Source: Sympetrum striolatum (lineage: Eukaryota; Arthropoda; Insecta; Odonata; Libellulidae). From it: a stretch of DNA of 64,000 bases. The translations under genes and the position numbers were made by a program. Shown here in pieces: positions 11,631 through 23,724 of this stretch; positions within the stretch are counted from its first letter, which is position 1, and each line of letters starts with the position of its first letter. Location of the stretch: NCBI GenBank assembly GCA_947579665.1, contig OX388349.1, positions 69,072,841 to 69,136,840 on the forward strand. The letters are read 5' to 3'. The notes below the pieces were generated by a model, which was not told the origin of the DNA, searched no databases, and was given only the letters and a program-made list of their open reading frames with translations.

Positions 11631-11746
11631 ATTAGGGCCAATTAAGCATTACTGTTGCGCTGGCCTTCATCGCACTTGCGTTTGCTAAGGAGTGGCTATC
11701 CTACTTTGGAGGAAATCATTCTGGATCCCTTGTAAAAGGGTGGTAA
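11631..11746 (+). pseudogene. C1: family C peptide pseudogene
   Basis: Degenerate copy of C2. The start codon reads ATT and indels disrupt the signal-peptide frame. About 36 nt of propiece between the signal and the GGCTATCC segment are deleted. The last part (TTGGAGGAAATC...GGGTGGTAA) is still recognisable, followed by the same GTAAGAAC donor-like sequence at the stop. Its shared-module promoter is well kept, but the gene cannot make the family peptide. Confidence 0.75.
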
Positions 11747-14040
11747 GAACTCTTCTCCGTTTAACGACAGGCGTAAGTATTGTTAGGGTGCTTAAAAATG
11801 TTAAGGATTGAGTATTTTGGTAGCTGCTTTGCTGTAGTAATGGCAGTAATTTTCTATGCAATATGGAAAGAAAATTATTCTGTGTTATGTTCTCTATTAG
11901 AACTCTTATAGCTCGAACTCCTATTTGAACGCATCTATTAACAATCACTGCTATAATTTATACAGCATGAGTTAATTGAGGCAGGTTCCGAAAAAAGTGA
12001 AATTTTTCACTTCAAACTGTAATGAGTGCAGGCCGCTAAGAATGAATGCGTGTCTTGATAATATTATAAAAATGAAACTGATGCACGATGTAATGATAAG
12101 ATAAATTTATTTAAATTGCACCCATGGTGGTTATTTTTACATTTATGCACTATTACAATAATTTACTTAGCACATACATGTCAACGTTGACGTAACACTG
12201 AGTCCAGTTTAATCTTAATCAATAATTTAATAGATACCAAAATCAGCGGTAAATTACTAAATACTCATTACACATTATAATGGCCCTAAAAAAGTAAATA
12301 TACTTCAATAGTAATATATAAATTATTACACTAAAAATGTGCAATTACTAAAAATACTCCACAGCACCCACAGGAAATATGCATATGAAACATACCAATT
12401 AGTTTAAAATATAAAAAAATATCCTATTATCCTCTGGAAAAACTCATCTTTCAGAAATTAACAAACTATTACGTGATATAATAGCTCACGTAATATAGTC
12501 CGTATAAATACAACATCTATTGTGATTTGCATGATTGATTAAAGTTTTTTTTAAGATTTGAAGGTCGTAAATCTCATTCTGCGTCAATCATATGGATAAG
12601 GAATTAAAAATGCTCTTGAGTAAGTAATATTCGTCAACCACTAAACTTATGAGCATACAAATAGAAACGTTATGTGATGCAAGTAAAAAAATATATGAAA
12701 AACGTCCACAAATGACCAGGTCATTTATAAACAATCCGTTGAATTGATAGCGAGAAAGCAATTTGTAATGAGCACTACTTTCAAAACCAGTTTATTTCAC
12801 GAAACATTAGCAAAAAAATAAGTTGCTTTAAATACAACTTTGCCACTACAGACGTTTAAGCAAAATATGAAAAACTCTCCCAAGTAAACGTATGTTGGAC
12901 CACAAGATTGTTTCCAGGGTATCCTTTCATAACTAAGAATTATATAATATCACTTAATTCGTTTCTGTATTCTACTATTTTATATAATTGAATTTTGATT
13001 TGCAAAAATTCTGAGCACATTATTTTTGATATTCGCGTGAGCTCGAAAACCAATTTGATCGTCATGGAGGTGAGTTATATACAATCTCGTAATTTTGACA
13101 ATATATTCTAGAATTTTTGCAAAATTCTTGCAAATTGAGCTAAAAAAGATGTTCCACCAACAAAATAAAAATATTTCTCTTCTTCACTCCCTATATCTAA
13201 TTTTAATAACTAAAATTTGAAATGAGATCAAACCATCAGCGATAAAAATGATTTTTACTTATAAATTTATTGGGAGAACTAACTTGTCTTGAGATGACTG
13301 AGGAAAGTAAGGAAAAAAAAGTAGTTTATAATCATATTAAGGAAGACATATCACAACGTTTAAAGCTTGTATGTTATGCGATATCTAGTCCTCGAGATAT
13401 TCTGGAACTAACATACACACAGACATACTATAACCTGTAAAAAAATAATATGAGATTAATACCTTTTGCTTTATATGAGGTATGTGCATCTAAGAACTAT
13501 GTTAGACGAACCTACAGTAAGAATACGTAGTGTATAATCATATTAGATAGAGGCTATTGCTTATAAAATTTAAAAAAATAGAACTCATAAAATATATTAA
13601 AAAGTTTCAGTAGTCATTTGCCACCAGGTAGTGTAAATTCTGTGAATGGGATTCAGTTAAAACCGTGAATAATTTCCATGTTATTCTGATGATTTTCGAT
13701 GATATTTGTCTTAAATGTACACATCACATATCGTTTACATTAGTATTTGTGCTGAAACTTCACTACATTGAGAATTTAATAAAATTAAATATTACAAACC
13801 AAATGGTTTTAAAAGTCGATTCTGTATTCGCATCTTCACAGAAATATCCTTAGTTAGCGCTCACCAAAGTACCGATCACATTATTCAGAAGCATTGAATA
13901 AGAAGAAAGAAAGGAAATAATGAAAATCCACTAAATTTATAGCTGATATTGAATGAAACAAACAACGAAGAAGACATGCGTGATTTAACGCCATGGAATT
14001 AAATATCACAATAAAGGAGGTTTTTTTTGAGGTTCCACAC
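11747..14040. repeat. Duplicated spacer between C1 and A3
   Basis: 11747-13400 aligns with 2690-4200 (post-stop C sequence and flank). 13650-14050 aligns with the sequence before A2. It includes a 13-14 kb stretch with no support for coding. Frames such as 13665-13853 are not conserved in the sister copy. Confidence 0.55.
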
Positions 14041-14089
14041 AACTTTAAGATAGTTTTATGGACCACATCCTTTACATCCTTCAATTAGT

Positions 14090-14230
14090 TAACTCTGTTT
14101 ACCTTCCTCGAGGAAACCGGAAACCAAAACTCAAAATTTCTACACCAAAGAAGAGCGAAAACAATGATCTGGTGTTAAAAGCATTAATCGCTTACGGCAA
14201 AGAAGCATTCATCATTTTACACTTGGGACT
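14090..14230 (+). promoter_or_regulatory. A3 promoter, shared module
   Basis: TGTTTACC 14096-14103, CGGAAACCAA 14118-14127, GAAAACAATG near 14157 and TTAAAAGC near 14175, with ATG at 14266. Spacing is identical to A2, with only a few substitutions. Confidence 0.6.
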
Positions 14231-14265
14231 GATTCAGGTTTCGTTGCCTAAAAGAAGTAAACGAG

Positions 14266-14469
14266 ATGAAGTTTGCCCTAGCTATTGCGTTGATGTTTGC
14301 TGTGCTCTCTGTCGCACTGACAAAACCCCTGGAAGAAGCTGAAGATGAGGTTGGAGATTCCGGTGTAGCAGGAGGTCCACCAGCAGGAAGAGTTCCGCCA
14401 GAAACTGCGGAACAATTGGAAGCGAGGTTTGGGCCATTATGGTTTCTGCTCGGTGAACTTGTTGGTTGA
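14266..14469 (+). CDS. A3: family A secreted peptide precursor
   Basis: 67-residue precursor. The signal peptide MKFALAIALMFAVLSVALT is one residue different from A2. The acidic propiece carries an insertion (GRVPPETAEQ) absent from A1 and A2 and ends in LEAR, a variant of the LEER processing site. The predicted mature peptide is FGPLWFLLGELVG, 13 residues, very hydrophobic with one acidic residue and no Lys. The stop at 14467-14469 is followed 18 nt later by a splice donor (CTAA|GTAAGG, 14488). Promoter, leader and signal differ from A2 by about 2%, while mature regions do not align. This is the usual sign of rapid diversification or selective homogenisation of the 5' part. Secreted for certain if expressed; function unknown, and not a typical cationic antimicrobial peptide. 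Confidence 0.75.
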   Translation: MKFALAIALMFAVLSVALTKPLEEAEDEVGDSGVAGGPPAGRVPPETAEQLEARFGPLWFLLGELVG

Positions 14470-14487
14470 GACCCCAATCTTCCGCTA

Positions 14488-15280
14488 AGTAAGGTGGGTA
14501 TCTATCGTAATGTATTTCAGTTTCATAAATGTGCTATGTTGACTAGTGAAATTCATTTTGGCAATTACTTATTTATTCTTCACATTAAAATTGTTATCCG
14601 TATTCTCAATCTGCTACGCTTGGCCCTTTACCACTCTTGGAATATATGTGAGGAATTTTTAAAAATTTTTGCAAACTTTTTCACTCCTTATTTTCTTATA
14701 TTGATTTGGAATACTGTGAATTTTTGTTTTGTATTGGAATACTGTGAATTTATACCTATTTTTATTTATTATTTCGTATCATCACTTCTGTAAATGTTAA
14801 CTTGACTATGCTCATTGATGTACGACACATATTTATATATTTTTTATCTATTTATTATCATCATTTTCACACACCCGTTCCTTGTAAATTTTTTACTGCT
14901 GTGGATGTTTTTTTACTAATCAACCTTGTTTGGTGTTTATTCAATCAAAATTGTTCTAATAATTGTATTTTTTACATGCTGTCTAATATTCCTTGAAAAT
15001 ATGTATTTTAGAATTTATGACGATGAGTTACATGGAGTAGGTCACTTAAGTTACACTCTCACACGGAAGAAGACTTATTAATAATCTTAGCAAGCCTCAT
15101 CGCCAATTTTGTAGTATATATTCTATTGTAGCACATCAGTGGCAATGATCAAAGTTGTTAAATCTATGGATACAGTGTGAAGAGAGGTAATAGAGCCCTT
15201 TCTTCCGATTTCGACATTTTGCATACCAATGTCCATCGATAGCGTTTCCCCTTGGTTATTCCTTTATTTTTATATTTCAG
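14488..15280 (+). other. A3 intron (3' UTR)
   Basis: GTAAGG donor at 14488 and TATTTCAG acceptor ending 15280. Same position relative to the stop as in A2, 793 nt, AT-rich, diverged from A2. Contains no recognised gene. Confidence 0.6.
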
Positions 15281-15665
15281 CTTCAATAACGTCATCGAAC
15301 TGATCCTTCTGCTTCTCATGTCATCAGTCTTCTGCCTCAGGAGTATGTCTGCAATATTGGCAAAAGGTCCGTTTCTCCGAGAAGGCGATGGAGGATGTTT
15401 GAATTCACAATCAAAAGAAGAAACCATTCTGCAACGCTTTACAGAAGTCAAGGATTAGTGTTTAATATCTGTAGATCATTGAATAGAGTCGGAAAAAGTG
15501 TTACTTTGTGCTCCATCTAGAAGGAAAACACTGGAGGAACTTTTTTGGTGGCTAAGGATTTTGACCTTTATTGCTTTCTTTCTGGAACTGATTTGATATG
15601 AGAATTGTTAAAAATCTTCATCCCAAAATGTAATCAGACAACGTGAAACTTACTAATAAAAACCT
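15281..15665 (+). other. A3 3' exon
   Basis: Conserved counterpart of 7090-7470 with AATAAA at 15655-15660. A forward frame (from about 15282 to the TAG at 15456-15458) is open and shared with A1 but stopped in A2. Probably 3' UTR; a short coding role is not excluded. Confidence 0.55.
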
Positions 15666-18249
15666 AACCTGTATGCCAAAGACCCTGAATAACTTTTCTT
15701 ATATTTACCACGAATTTATACTATGCTACTAATACTAAGAGTCTGCGATAAAAATCATACATAAGATGTATCTGAAATATTTGTAACTTCAATAATTATT
15801 AGAAGTAATATCTCCTCGAATTACAGTCAAAGTCTGACTTTTTGATGAGAAGCACATGATTTATTCCGGAAATGCTTTTAACATACTTAGTATGACGATA
15901 TGTCATGAGGTTGTCTTTTAGAATTTATCTTAACACCTTTTTTTTATATTAAATGTCACTACATAAAAGATGTAATCTTCTATCTTCATAGTTTTCAATA
16001 AACTAATAATAAATATACTGAGAAATTAGAGGGAGCTAGCAGCAGAAAAGATAGAGAAATATTGCTATAACATCTAAGGCATTGAAAAATTTCTATATAA
16101 TGAAAAAATATCACAGCCCTTAAAATGAGGTAAATATTACTGAAATGATGTATCAGTTTTTGATGATATTAAAATCCTAATTGAAAGTCAGGCAGGGGTT
16201 GATCCATAAACTTTCCTATGTAATTCTTTAAATCAGGATTATTTGTGAGACATAATAGATACAATTACAATTACAATGCATTTACAAAGTAGTAAGGACT
16301 TACAGATGGATATTTAATGATTCCGCATTTTCTTTTCGATTAATTTACTTAGAACTAATTTCCTAAGGAAGAAAATGAGTAAAGCCTTTGGTTCCTGAAG
16401 TCCGTCTTTTGACCTAAGGCGCAAAATGGAGGAAATTATAAAACAATATTTACCACAAAATTGAAACGGCAATTTTGGTAACATTAAAATCAAATCGAAT
16501 ACATATATATCAAGCAGACATAATTGAAGACAAAATATTTTGGTTTGCATTAATTTTTAATTAATTTCTTGAACGAAATAAGGGAAGATGATTTCTCTTA
16601 TGCATTTTGTCTTGTACGCAAATTCATTTACCTTAAATGAATTACCACATTTCGTTGAAACGACATAGATAATACAATAAAAAGTCGAATCATGCATTTC
16701 TTTAAATGACTTCCACGTTTGACGGGGATATATTTCTATGGACTGATAACCATATAAAGAACGTTTTGCTCAATATCATTGCTTGATAGGAAATAATATA
16801 TCTTCTTATTTTTTAAGCAATTATTGGCAGATTTAGTAAGATACGTCCCCGACAATTCCTCATAAATTTTAATTCCCGGGGTAAGCAAAGTTTGAATTTC
16901 GCAGAGAGTATTATAAAAATATAAAGAAGCACTTTGTTGTATCCATTTGATTATATTATTTTATTCCACAATACCGCCTAAGTTAGTATCGAGGTCAGGT
17001 TGAGACGTTAAAATACGAAACAATTGATTAAAACAATATTTCTGCGCATCGATACAATAAACTCAACTACATAAAATATAAACATTCATAAATTTGAAAA
17101 AAGTATAAAGAACTACAAAAATAGAAATATTGAATACATAAATTAATAATTATAAAAAAACATCTCGGTGAAATTGCTATGAGTTAAATATGAATTTTAA
17201 ATAAAAGTAAAATATACTTGAAGCAGCATGTACATGACTTGTCTTGTTTCATCATGCAAAATTTTACAGGGCTCCTGATATGTCTTCACGGCTATTGTAG
17301 AGGCCACGTGTCACACGAAGCTCTCAGCGTACATCACCCTAACAGGCGATTCACTACCTGACTCGCATATTTAGAAAATAGGTTCCGCTAAATCGCCATA
17401 ATCAGGTACAACTATTGGAAAGGCGATTTTTTATCCTTTCTCGGCACAAATGGCTTCCTTCTGAGATAAATATAGCCTCTTCACACAACGAAACCAAATT
17501 GTTAGAGGAAATTGAAACGATGTATACAAAATACATGCAATCGGGATCAAATTCCACTAATTTGCATACATATACGAAGTTCTTTGAGGTTTTGCCTATT
17601 ACAATTCTTTGAGTTTCTAGATATCGTGCGCGTGATGCTAGAGGATTATATTTAAATAAAATAAAAAGAGCAAGGAGATTTAAAACGTTCTTCTCCGCTC
17701 TTTCTTGATTATTTTCATGACTGTACCGTAAAAAAAGACTCATACAACGTAAATACGTACTCATTGAATACTGAGTATCAGGTACAACTATTGGAAAGGC
17801 GATTCTTTATCCCTTCTCGGCACACGTCAATCACTGTGGAGGTGTATTCGAAAGCTGTTGTCTCAATATTTTGCATACAGTATTTAAGTAAGCAGAGAGT
17901 GATGTCTATTTTGTGCTAATAGTCGCATGTGCAAATTTGGAGCTGTTTCTAGCTTTGCTGCTTCAAAAATATGCAGCTATATTGCCTTAAAAGATCCTCA
18001 TCCTGCAGCGACTGGAAAGAGCAATAATGAGCAATACTGAAAGTTAGGATACAATGGCTTAAGTTCTGGGATATAGATTCCTCTCATATCTAAAACTAAT
18101 CGTTAGAAGAAATTGAAACAATTTATTGTAAATACATACAATCGTGTTCAAATTCCACTAATTTCCATACATATATGGAGTTCTTTTAGGTTTCGCCTAT
18201 AACAATTGTTTGAGTTATTACATATCCTGTGCGTTATGCTAGAGGAACA
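15666..18249. repeat. Duplicated spacer between A3 and Helitron H1
   Basis: Aligns with 7720-9840 after A2. 17780-18249 is a further partial, diverged copy of the 17400-17660 segment. The GAGGATTATATTTAAAT stretch at 17641-17656 is another uninterrupted version of the H1 target. Open frames on both strands are copy-specific. Confidence 0.55.
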
Positions 18250-19535
18250 TCTATAATATAAAATAGAGTGTGGGTGGGTGTGTGTGTGTGTGTGTGTGTG
18301 TATGTTCGCTAAAAACTCGAGAACCGAGAGTCGCAAAACTTTGAAATTTTCTACATTATTAAAAGTCAACCCCGCGCAGAGTATGGGCTACTTTTATTTC
18401 CCTAAAGTCCACGGTTCGAACCCAGACGGGTCAAAACTTTTCCATAAGAAATACACAGAGGTAATGTTTTTCGTTGCAGGGTTCATTTCTTTTGCAAAAT
18501 TTAATTAGAAATAATGGTCCTAGAAAGTCGAATCAAGTACGAAAAGAAGGAAAACAGAATAAAAATTCTTATTTTGGTCGTAAAATATCGTTTCCGATCC
18601 GAAATTGCGAACAGTATGATAAAATACGTGAATATTGTATCCAAATTCTGAGGTTGTAAACAACCTATTCCCTTGACGATCTAGGTGATTGTTGATTCTA
18701 GCTCATGGCTCATGAGTTTATATATAAGAAGTCATTGAAAGTTAATGAAATATTTAAAAAAGTTTTTTGAATTTTGTTTAAGATTCTGTAGCAACCATGA
18801 TTTATTTATATCAACGTAATTGTTTACTGTAAAATTATAAGTTTAATCGTAGTTTCCAATTCGACTTTTATTTCCATGATCGTGTTTGTGTTAATGATTG
18901 TGTTCAGTGCTTATGTGGTGTTTTAGTTACTTTCCGTAAAAATATTCATCGGTTGTTTTCACAGTAATATTTATTTCTATTATTTGCTTATGCGTTTCCG
19001 TATTACCTTTGTACATTTCTGAAAATTAATCCTTAAGGTGTTTGTCCTAATTTTATCTTTGAATATGTTTTTATAATCTTTGAACGAATGCTGTCTTTAT
19101 CGAAGAAATTGTTCATTTGAAGGATATGAGATTGAATATTTAATCAAGGTGGCTTTGTAAACTTAAGTACAATTTTCATTTCTTGGTTTATTGGTTTGGA
19201 AATATAAATCGAAATATAGTTCGCAGGCTCTATTTCAATTGCAAAATCAAATTAAGAAGAATCATTGTTGTCAACTTGAGATAAGTTTGTAAGAAATATG
19301 ATACGAAAATGAATATTCAGATGACCAAACAAATAGATTTTAGCAACAAATTATGAGAGCGTAAGATATTGGGATTTTCTGGAAAAGTTTCGTTTACGGT
19401 AATCCAACGGTAATCTGTCCCATCGAACTAAACTAAAATGATACATGCTAGATTATCTTCTTTTTTATAAAAGGATTACTGTATTTGATTCTACTTCTAT
19501 TCTCCCCGTTGAGAATCAACGGGAGCTACAGCTAG
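18250..19535 (+). mobile_element. Helitron H1, non-autonomous
   Basis: Begins TCTATAATAT directly after an A and ends in CTAG (19532-19535) directly before a T, as Helitrons do. Eight nt upstream of CTAG is a perfect hairpin, CCCGTTGA-GAA-TCAACGGG (19505-19523). The paralogous sequences at 9670 and 17641 read straight through the insertion point with no target duplication. Inside are a (GT)n run (18272-18302) and a segment with GGTTCGAACCC (18415-18425). No helicase or Rep frame is seen. It is internally homologous to H2. Confidence 0.85.
18272..18302. repeat. (GT)n microsatellite in H1
   Basis: GTGGGTGGGTGTGTGTG-type run near the 5' end of Helitron H1. It accounts for the Cys/Val- and His/Thr-repeat frames on the two strands. 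Confidence 0.9.
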
Positions 19536-19779
19536 TATTTAAATAAAATAAAAGGAGCAAGGAGTCTTAAAAAGTTCTTCTCCGATCTTTCTTGTTATTT
19601 TTATGACTGTACCGTAAAAAAGAAAGACTCATATGACGTAAATACGTACTCGTTGAATACTGAGTTTTTCTTCAATGAAACTTTTATAAAGGGTAATAAT
19701 ACAAGCTATTACAAATACCATTTATAGGAAATTTTCCGTAGGATGATTTTGGCCAGAAGCATTCATCCTATAAATTTCA

Positions 19780-19875
19780 ATTAAGTTGTTTCCTGTCTTA
19801 TGGAAGCGGAAACCAACGCCACATCCCAAGAAAAACAAGAAGAATGAAAGGCAATTAGGCCTTTAAATACAGCCG
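19780..19875 (+). promoter_or_regulatory. D2 promoter, shared module
   Basis: TGTTTCC 19787-19793, CGGAAACCAA 19807-19816, AAGAAAAACAAG 19828-19839, and TTTAAATAC 19862-19870 as TATA-like box. The boxes and their spacing match families B and C although the protein is unrelated. Confidence 0.6.
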
Positions 19876-19961
19876 TATCATCCGTGGATTATCAAACACT
19901 TCATCATAACCCCGTCTGGTTGACCATTGCTTAGAACCTTCAGCTGTGAATCTTCGGCAAG

Positions 19962-20417
19962 ATGAGAGCTCTTCCAATCTTCGCAATCATCTGCGTTGCA
20001 CTTACGGCCGTGGTCGCAAGGAAAATAGAATTTTCTGAAGAAAAGAAAGAGGAATCTTCCGAATACCAACCGAAGGAAGAAATTACTTCTGATAGTTCTG
20101 TACACCAACCAAATTACAAACCCAGGGAAGAAACTACACCTGCCAGTTCTGGATATCAACCGAAATACCAGCCAAAAGTAGAAACTACTTCTACGAGTCA
20201 TGGATACCAACCGAAAGTGGAAACTACTTCTGCTAGTCATGGATACAAACCGAAAGAAGAATACCCTACCGAATACCAACCGAAGGAAGAAACTACTCAA
20301 GCAAATCCCGGATACCATCACACCAAAGGCCATGTGAAACCATTTGATGAGAAACCTTTGGAAGATAATAGGAAATGGCATGAGAAGGTCCGTGATTTCT
20401 TCACGAATCTTGGATAA
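19962..20417 (+). CDS. D2: secreted Tyr-Gln-Pro-Lys repeat protein
   Basis: 151 residues. The signal peptide is MRALPIFAIICVALTAVVA. Residues ~20-115 form an imperfect tandem repeat of about 12-15 residues built on [GE]Y[QK]PK.E(T/Y).., rich in Tyr, Gln, Pro, Lys, Glu, Ser and Thr with no Cys. The tail changes character: DNRKWHEKVRDFFTNLG, a plausible amphipathic helix ending in Gly. Repeats of this kind suggest an extended, possibly Thr/Ser-glycosylated secreted polymer (glue, salivary, cuticle or venom-matrix type) or a precursor releasing several short peptides; the family is not recognised. The start is fixed by the signal peptide and by identity with D1. The promoter shares the module of A, B and C, and GAG|GTAATT (about 20451) could be a post-stop donor, implying co-expression. 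The long reverse-strand frame over it is a shadow. Confidence 0.8.
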   Translation: MRALPIFAIICVALTAVVARKIEFSEEKKEESSEYQPKEEITSDSSVHQPNYKPREETTPASSGYQPKYQPKVETTSTSHGYQPKVETTSASHGYKPKEEYPTEYQPKEETTQANPGYHHTKGHVKPFDEKPLEDNRKWHEKVRDFFTNLG

Positions 20418-22114
20418 ACAACCATGGTATTCCACAATCAATTTTTGAGGTAATTAAAATTATTTCAATGATTTTACGTTTTACAATAATTAAAAACCTT
20501 TAGATAGTGGGCATTATAGCTCGTTCTTTCAATGGTTATTCTGTTACTTTGAACTGATAGGATACTTTGGGAAGTATTTCTTCAAAACGAATTTATTTGT
20601 AAAACTAAAATTTTTAATTTATGGTATGAAACCATCCCGCAGAAAGTTTCTCGTCGTAATGACTTGGAATTTGCTGGTTAAATACCTCGCAACGACTTTA
20701 AATACTGGTTTATAGGTTGAATCATTATATATTTTCTATTTATTTCACACCTAATAAAAAGTAAATTTTCAATGGATTAAAAATCTGTAGATTTAACGTA
20801 AGGGAGTAACTCTAAAGTTTAACCTATAAGCTATAACTTTTGAAATGTGTAATAAAATATAATGTTTTCAGATAATTGTGATCTCATAATTGCTATTCCA
20901 ACTTGTATTAGAGATCGGCACAAAAATCAAATAAATTTTAAGCATTTCATAAGAAATTGTGCCTGAATGGCAATGAAACATTTTGACTATATGACTGGGA
21001 TTGACTATTGATACAGTGACCAAACACTTTTTTTAGAAAAATAAATAAAAATGACAAAAACTAATTCATAAGAACCAATTGGTGGGTCAAAACAGTTCAG
21101 ACAGTCATTTAGACACATCGGATTCCTTTCACTAAAACATTCAGTTTCACAGCTAAAATAACTTAAGGACCACCTGAAAATCTCAACTAATTCTCTCATT
21201 TGCCTCTTTATCTAGAACACAACTACGTACGGAGATTGGAAAAACCTGCTTCGCTGAGGATTATCGGACGTGTTGTCACCTGTAGAAAATTCATAAAAAA
21301 TTCATATTCATTAATTATTGATGCAAGAAATAATACAAATGATATACTCTACATGCTACATCTATTCTCCTACATGTTGAATATTATGTGGATTTCTTTG
21401 TTTCGCCTATGAGCTAGAAAACATGCAATTGTAGACGAGTGGATTATGATGCTAATATTTTACAAAATCACTGCATGATCACTGCATGGATTCTTTGAAA
21501 TAAAGTGAATAATTTCAGACCTAAGTTTGTTATTTATTACCCTGAATAATTGGTTGTTTTTTGGTTTAAGAGTAATAACGATCGCTTTCACTCCAAAAAA
21601 CTCAATTGTCCAATAATTACTTTCATATTTATTATTTATTAACAATTTTCATAGATAGCATAGATTACTCGTGTGGTTTCATTGTTAAATATCGTATAAA
21701 ATTCTTGATTACTTTTATTTAAAAATTAACCTTAGTTCACTAAAATTTGTAAGAAAATTTAATATAATTATCAATAATAAAACATTTATTGAATTCTGAA
21801 ACATTACGTTAAAATGAAAACTCTTGGAGCTATACATGCACAGAATGCTGTATGCATTCATTGAAGGCATATCAATTAATTATACTTCTTTTGTAAGGAT
21901 TCTTTTTACGCTATAAAATATGTCCAACGGATTTAGGCATGAAACATTAACCCAGAGGAATATGCGTTCTGCAAAAATGGAATAAATAAAACCGCCTGCG
22001 ATATATGAACTACGAGTAATTATAATAACTAATAATCTAATACCTTTCAAACTTTTTCCATTTTGGATTCGTAATAAATATTCACATTCTCTATAGACTG
22101 AAGGAAGTTTATGA
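20418..22114. other. Spacer between D2 and the C2 block
   Basis: 20418-21430 has no second copy in the window. A pyrimidine-rich stretch ending TTTATCTAG (about 21215) could be the acceptor of a D2 3' exon, weakly supported. From about 21700 it aligns with the upstream flank of C3 (28790-29060). No gene recognised. Confidence 0.4.
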
Positions 22115-22116
22115 TA

Positions 22117-23360
22117 AGGTAATTCCGGGAGAGATGTCCCACCTAAGGAAATGACTCGATAACAATGACTTCAATGACAACAAGAATGTGAAACCACGTG
22201 ATATTATAGAACATTTATTGTTTATTAAAAGGATATAAACAAATTTTGTTTTGAAACATTTTCACACTAATATTAGAGTTTTTGTGCATCCAGGCATTTG
22301 TCCATCTCTCTCAAGTGTCCGGGTGAGACGCCCCACCTCAGTGGGAGAGGTACCCATTTGCTTAACCTGAAGTTAACCTGGAAAGCGCTTGTTATATACA
22401 AAATTGTTAAATATATAATAAAGACAGGATCTAAGATAACGTTTAAGTTAACTTAAAAACCTATTTAAAAGTTTCATTTGCAAAAATTTTTGGAGGCATC
22501 TTAGCCCCCTCTAGAGGCATATAAATAGCATATTGAGGCTTGGTCATCAGATTTTTTGCAAGTGACATTCTCATGCAAAAATATTGTCGATTTATCCGAA
22601 AAAAAGTATGACAATTTTCAAGTTTTTGTTGAAATTTCGTGGCAAAAATTCGTACAGAAGATTTTTTTTGATTTAGAAAAAAAGTTATATTTGTAATTTC
22701 AATGTGGGTGGGCCACCTTTTCCGGGTATTACATTTCGATCAGAAAAAAAGTGGCAAAACGCTCCTCCATAGTGCTTACTTAAACCTAGGTCATCTTTTG
22801 ATCGTGCATAAAATGCATTCGACTTTGGGTTTAAATTTGAATTGAAATTTAAATGTAGGTTACAAACGTTTTATTGAAAAAAACTTTAATCAGTATCACC
22901 TAAAATTTCAATTGATACTAATAGGGCATATATACCCAAAGATAGCACTGGGGCATCTATCCCGAGGAGAGGTGGGGCGTCTATCCTTTCCGTACGGGAG
23001 AGATGCCCTTACAGCCAGTGGGGCTACACTTTGTCCAAGATGGTCAGTCACTGCATGCGGATAATAGATGAACCCACAGCTACAAGTTTTTGCCCTTTAA
23101 TTCAAAATATTCAAACATTTAAACTGATGCCAACCAGAAACATTATCCCCTTTCTTATAACAGGGCGGAAAAAAACAGTGCCCACTTGAAATTATGTTAA
23201 AACTGCGTAAAAAGAATTAATCGACGTGAAAATCTTGCAGGTAGACAGGTGTATTACAACTAACAGACGAACACCGTCAGTAAAGCAATCTTGTGGTTTT
23301 CCTTAAAATTACTACGACTGGGGCATCTCTCCAGGTGGGGTATCTCATCCGGAATTACCT
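22117..23360. mobile_element. TA-flanked inverted-repeat element
   Basis: 1244 bp bounded by TA (22115-22116 and 23361-23362) with terminal inverted repeats starting AGGTAATTCCGG and continuing to about 28 bp with few mismatches. The C3 flank (about 29095-29120) lacks it. TA duplication suggests a Tc1/mariner-pogo type non-autonomous element. Inside, variants of GGTGGGGC.TCT..CC recur (22130-22145, 22325-22350, 22950-23010, 23315-23345). No transposase frame seen. It sits about 0.5 kb upstream of the only intact C gene. Confidence 0.75.
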
Positions 23361-23724
23361 TATACGATGTTACAAACTTAATAGTAGGTCCAATCGTCTA
23401 AATGGGACTACTGTCTAAATTGAAGGCTATATATTAAAAAAAATTAAAATTGAATGTTGAAAATCAAAGAAAAGACTTATATTATATTCCCTATACCAAA
23501 AGACAAAAAAATGAAAAATTATTTCGAGATATGGTAGGTGTGTCAAGCCAATGTTAATAGTTTTAACTATTATTTAACGATCAGATTAGATCATATATTT
23601 AGGAATCGCAAGTACTATGTCTTAATTTTGTGACTAATAAAAATTCATCACTCTCATATTTGCGTAATTTATGACAACTCTGAGATAAAAGTTGCACCAC
23701 ATCCACACCGCATTCACATTAAGT

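Noticed and set aside
18278..18369. His-Thr repeat and Cys-Val repeat frames
   Set aside because: Translations of (GT)n microsatellites; the same applies at 50338-50449 and 60029-60080.
19878..20441. 187-codon reverse-strand frame over D2
   Set aside because: Shadow of the low-complexity D2 repeat. Its Phe/Arg/Leu-rich product is what the complement of a Gln-Pro-Lys-Glu repeat gives, and there is no start context or domain.
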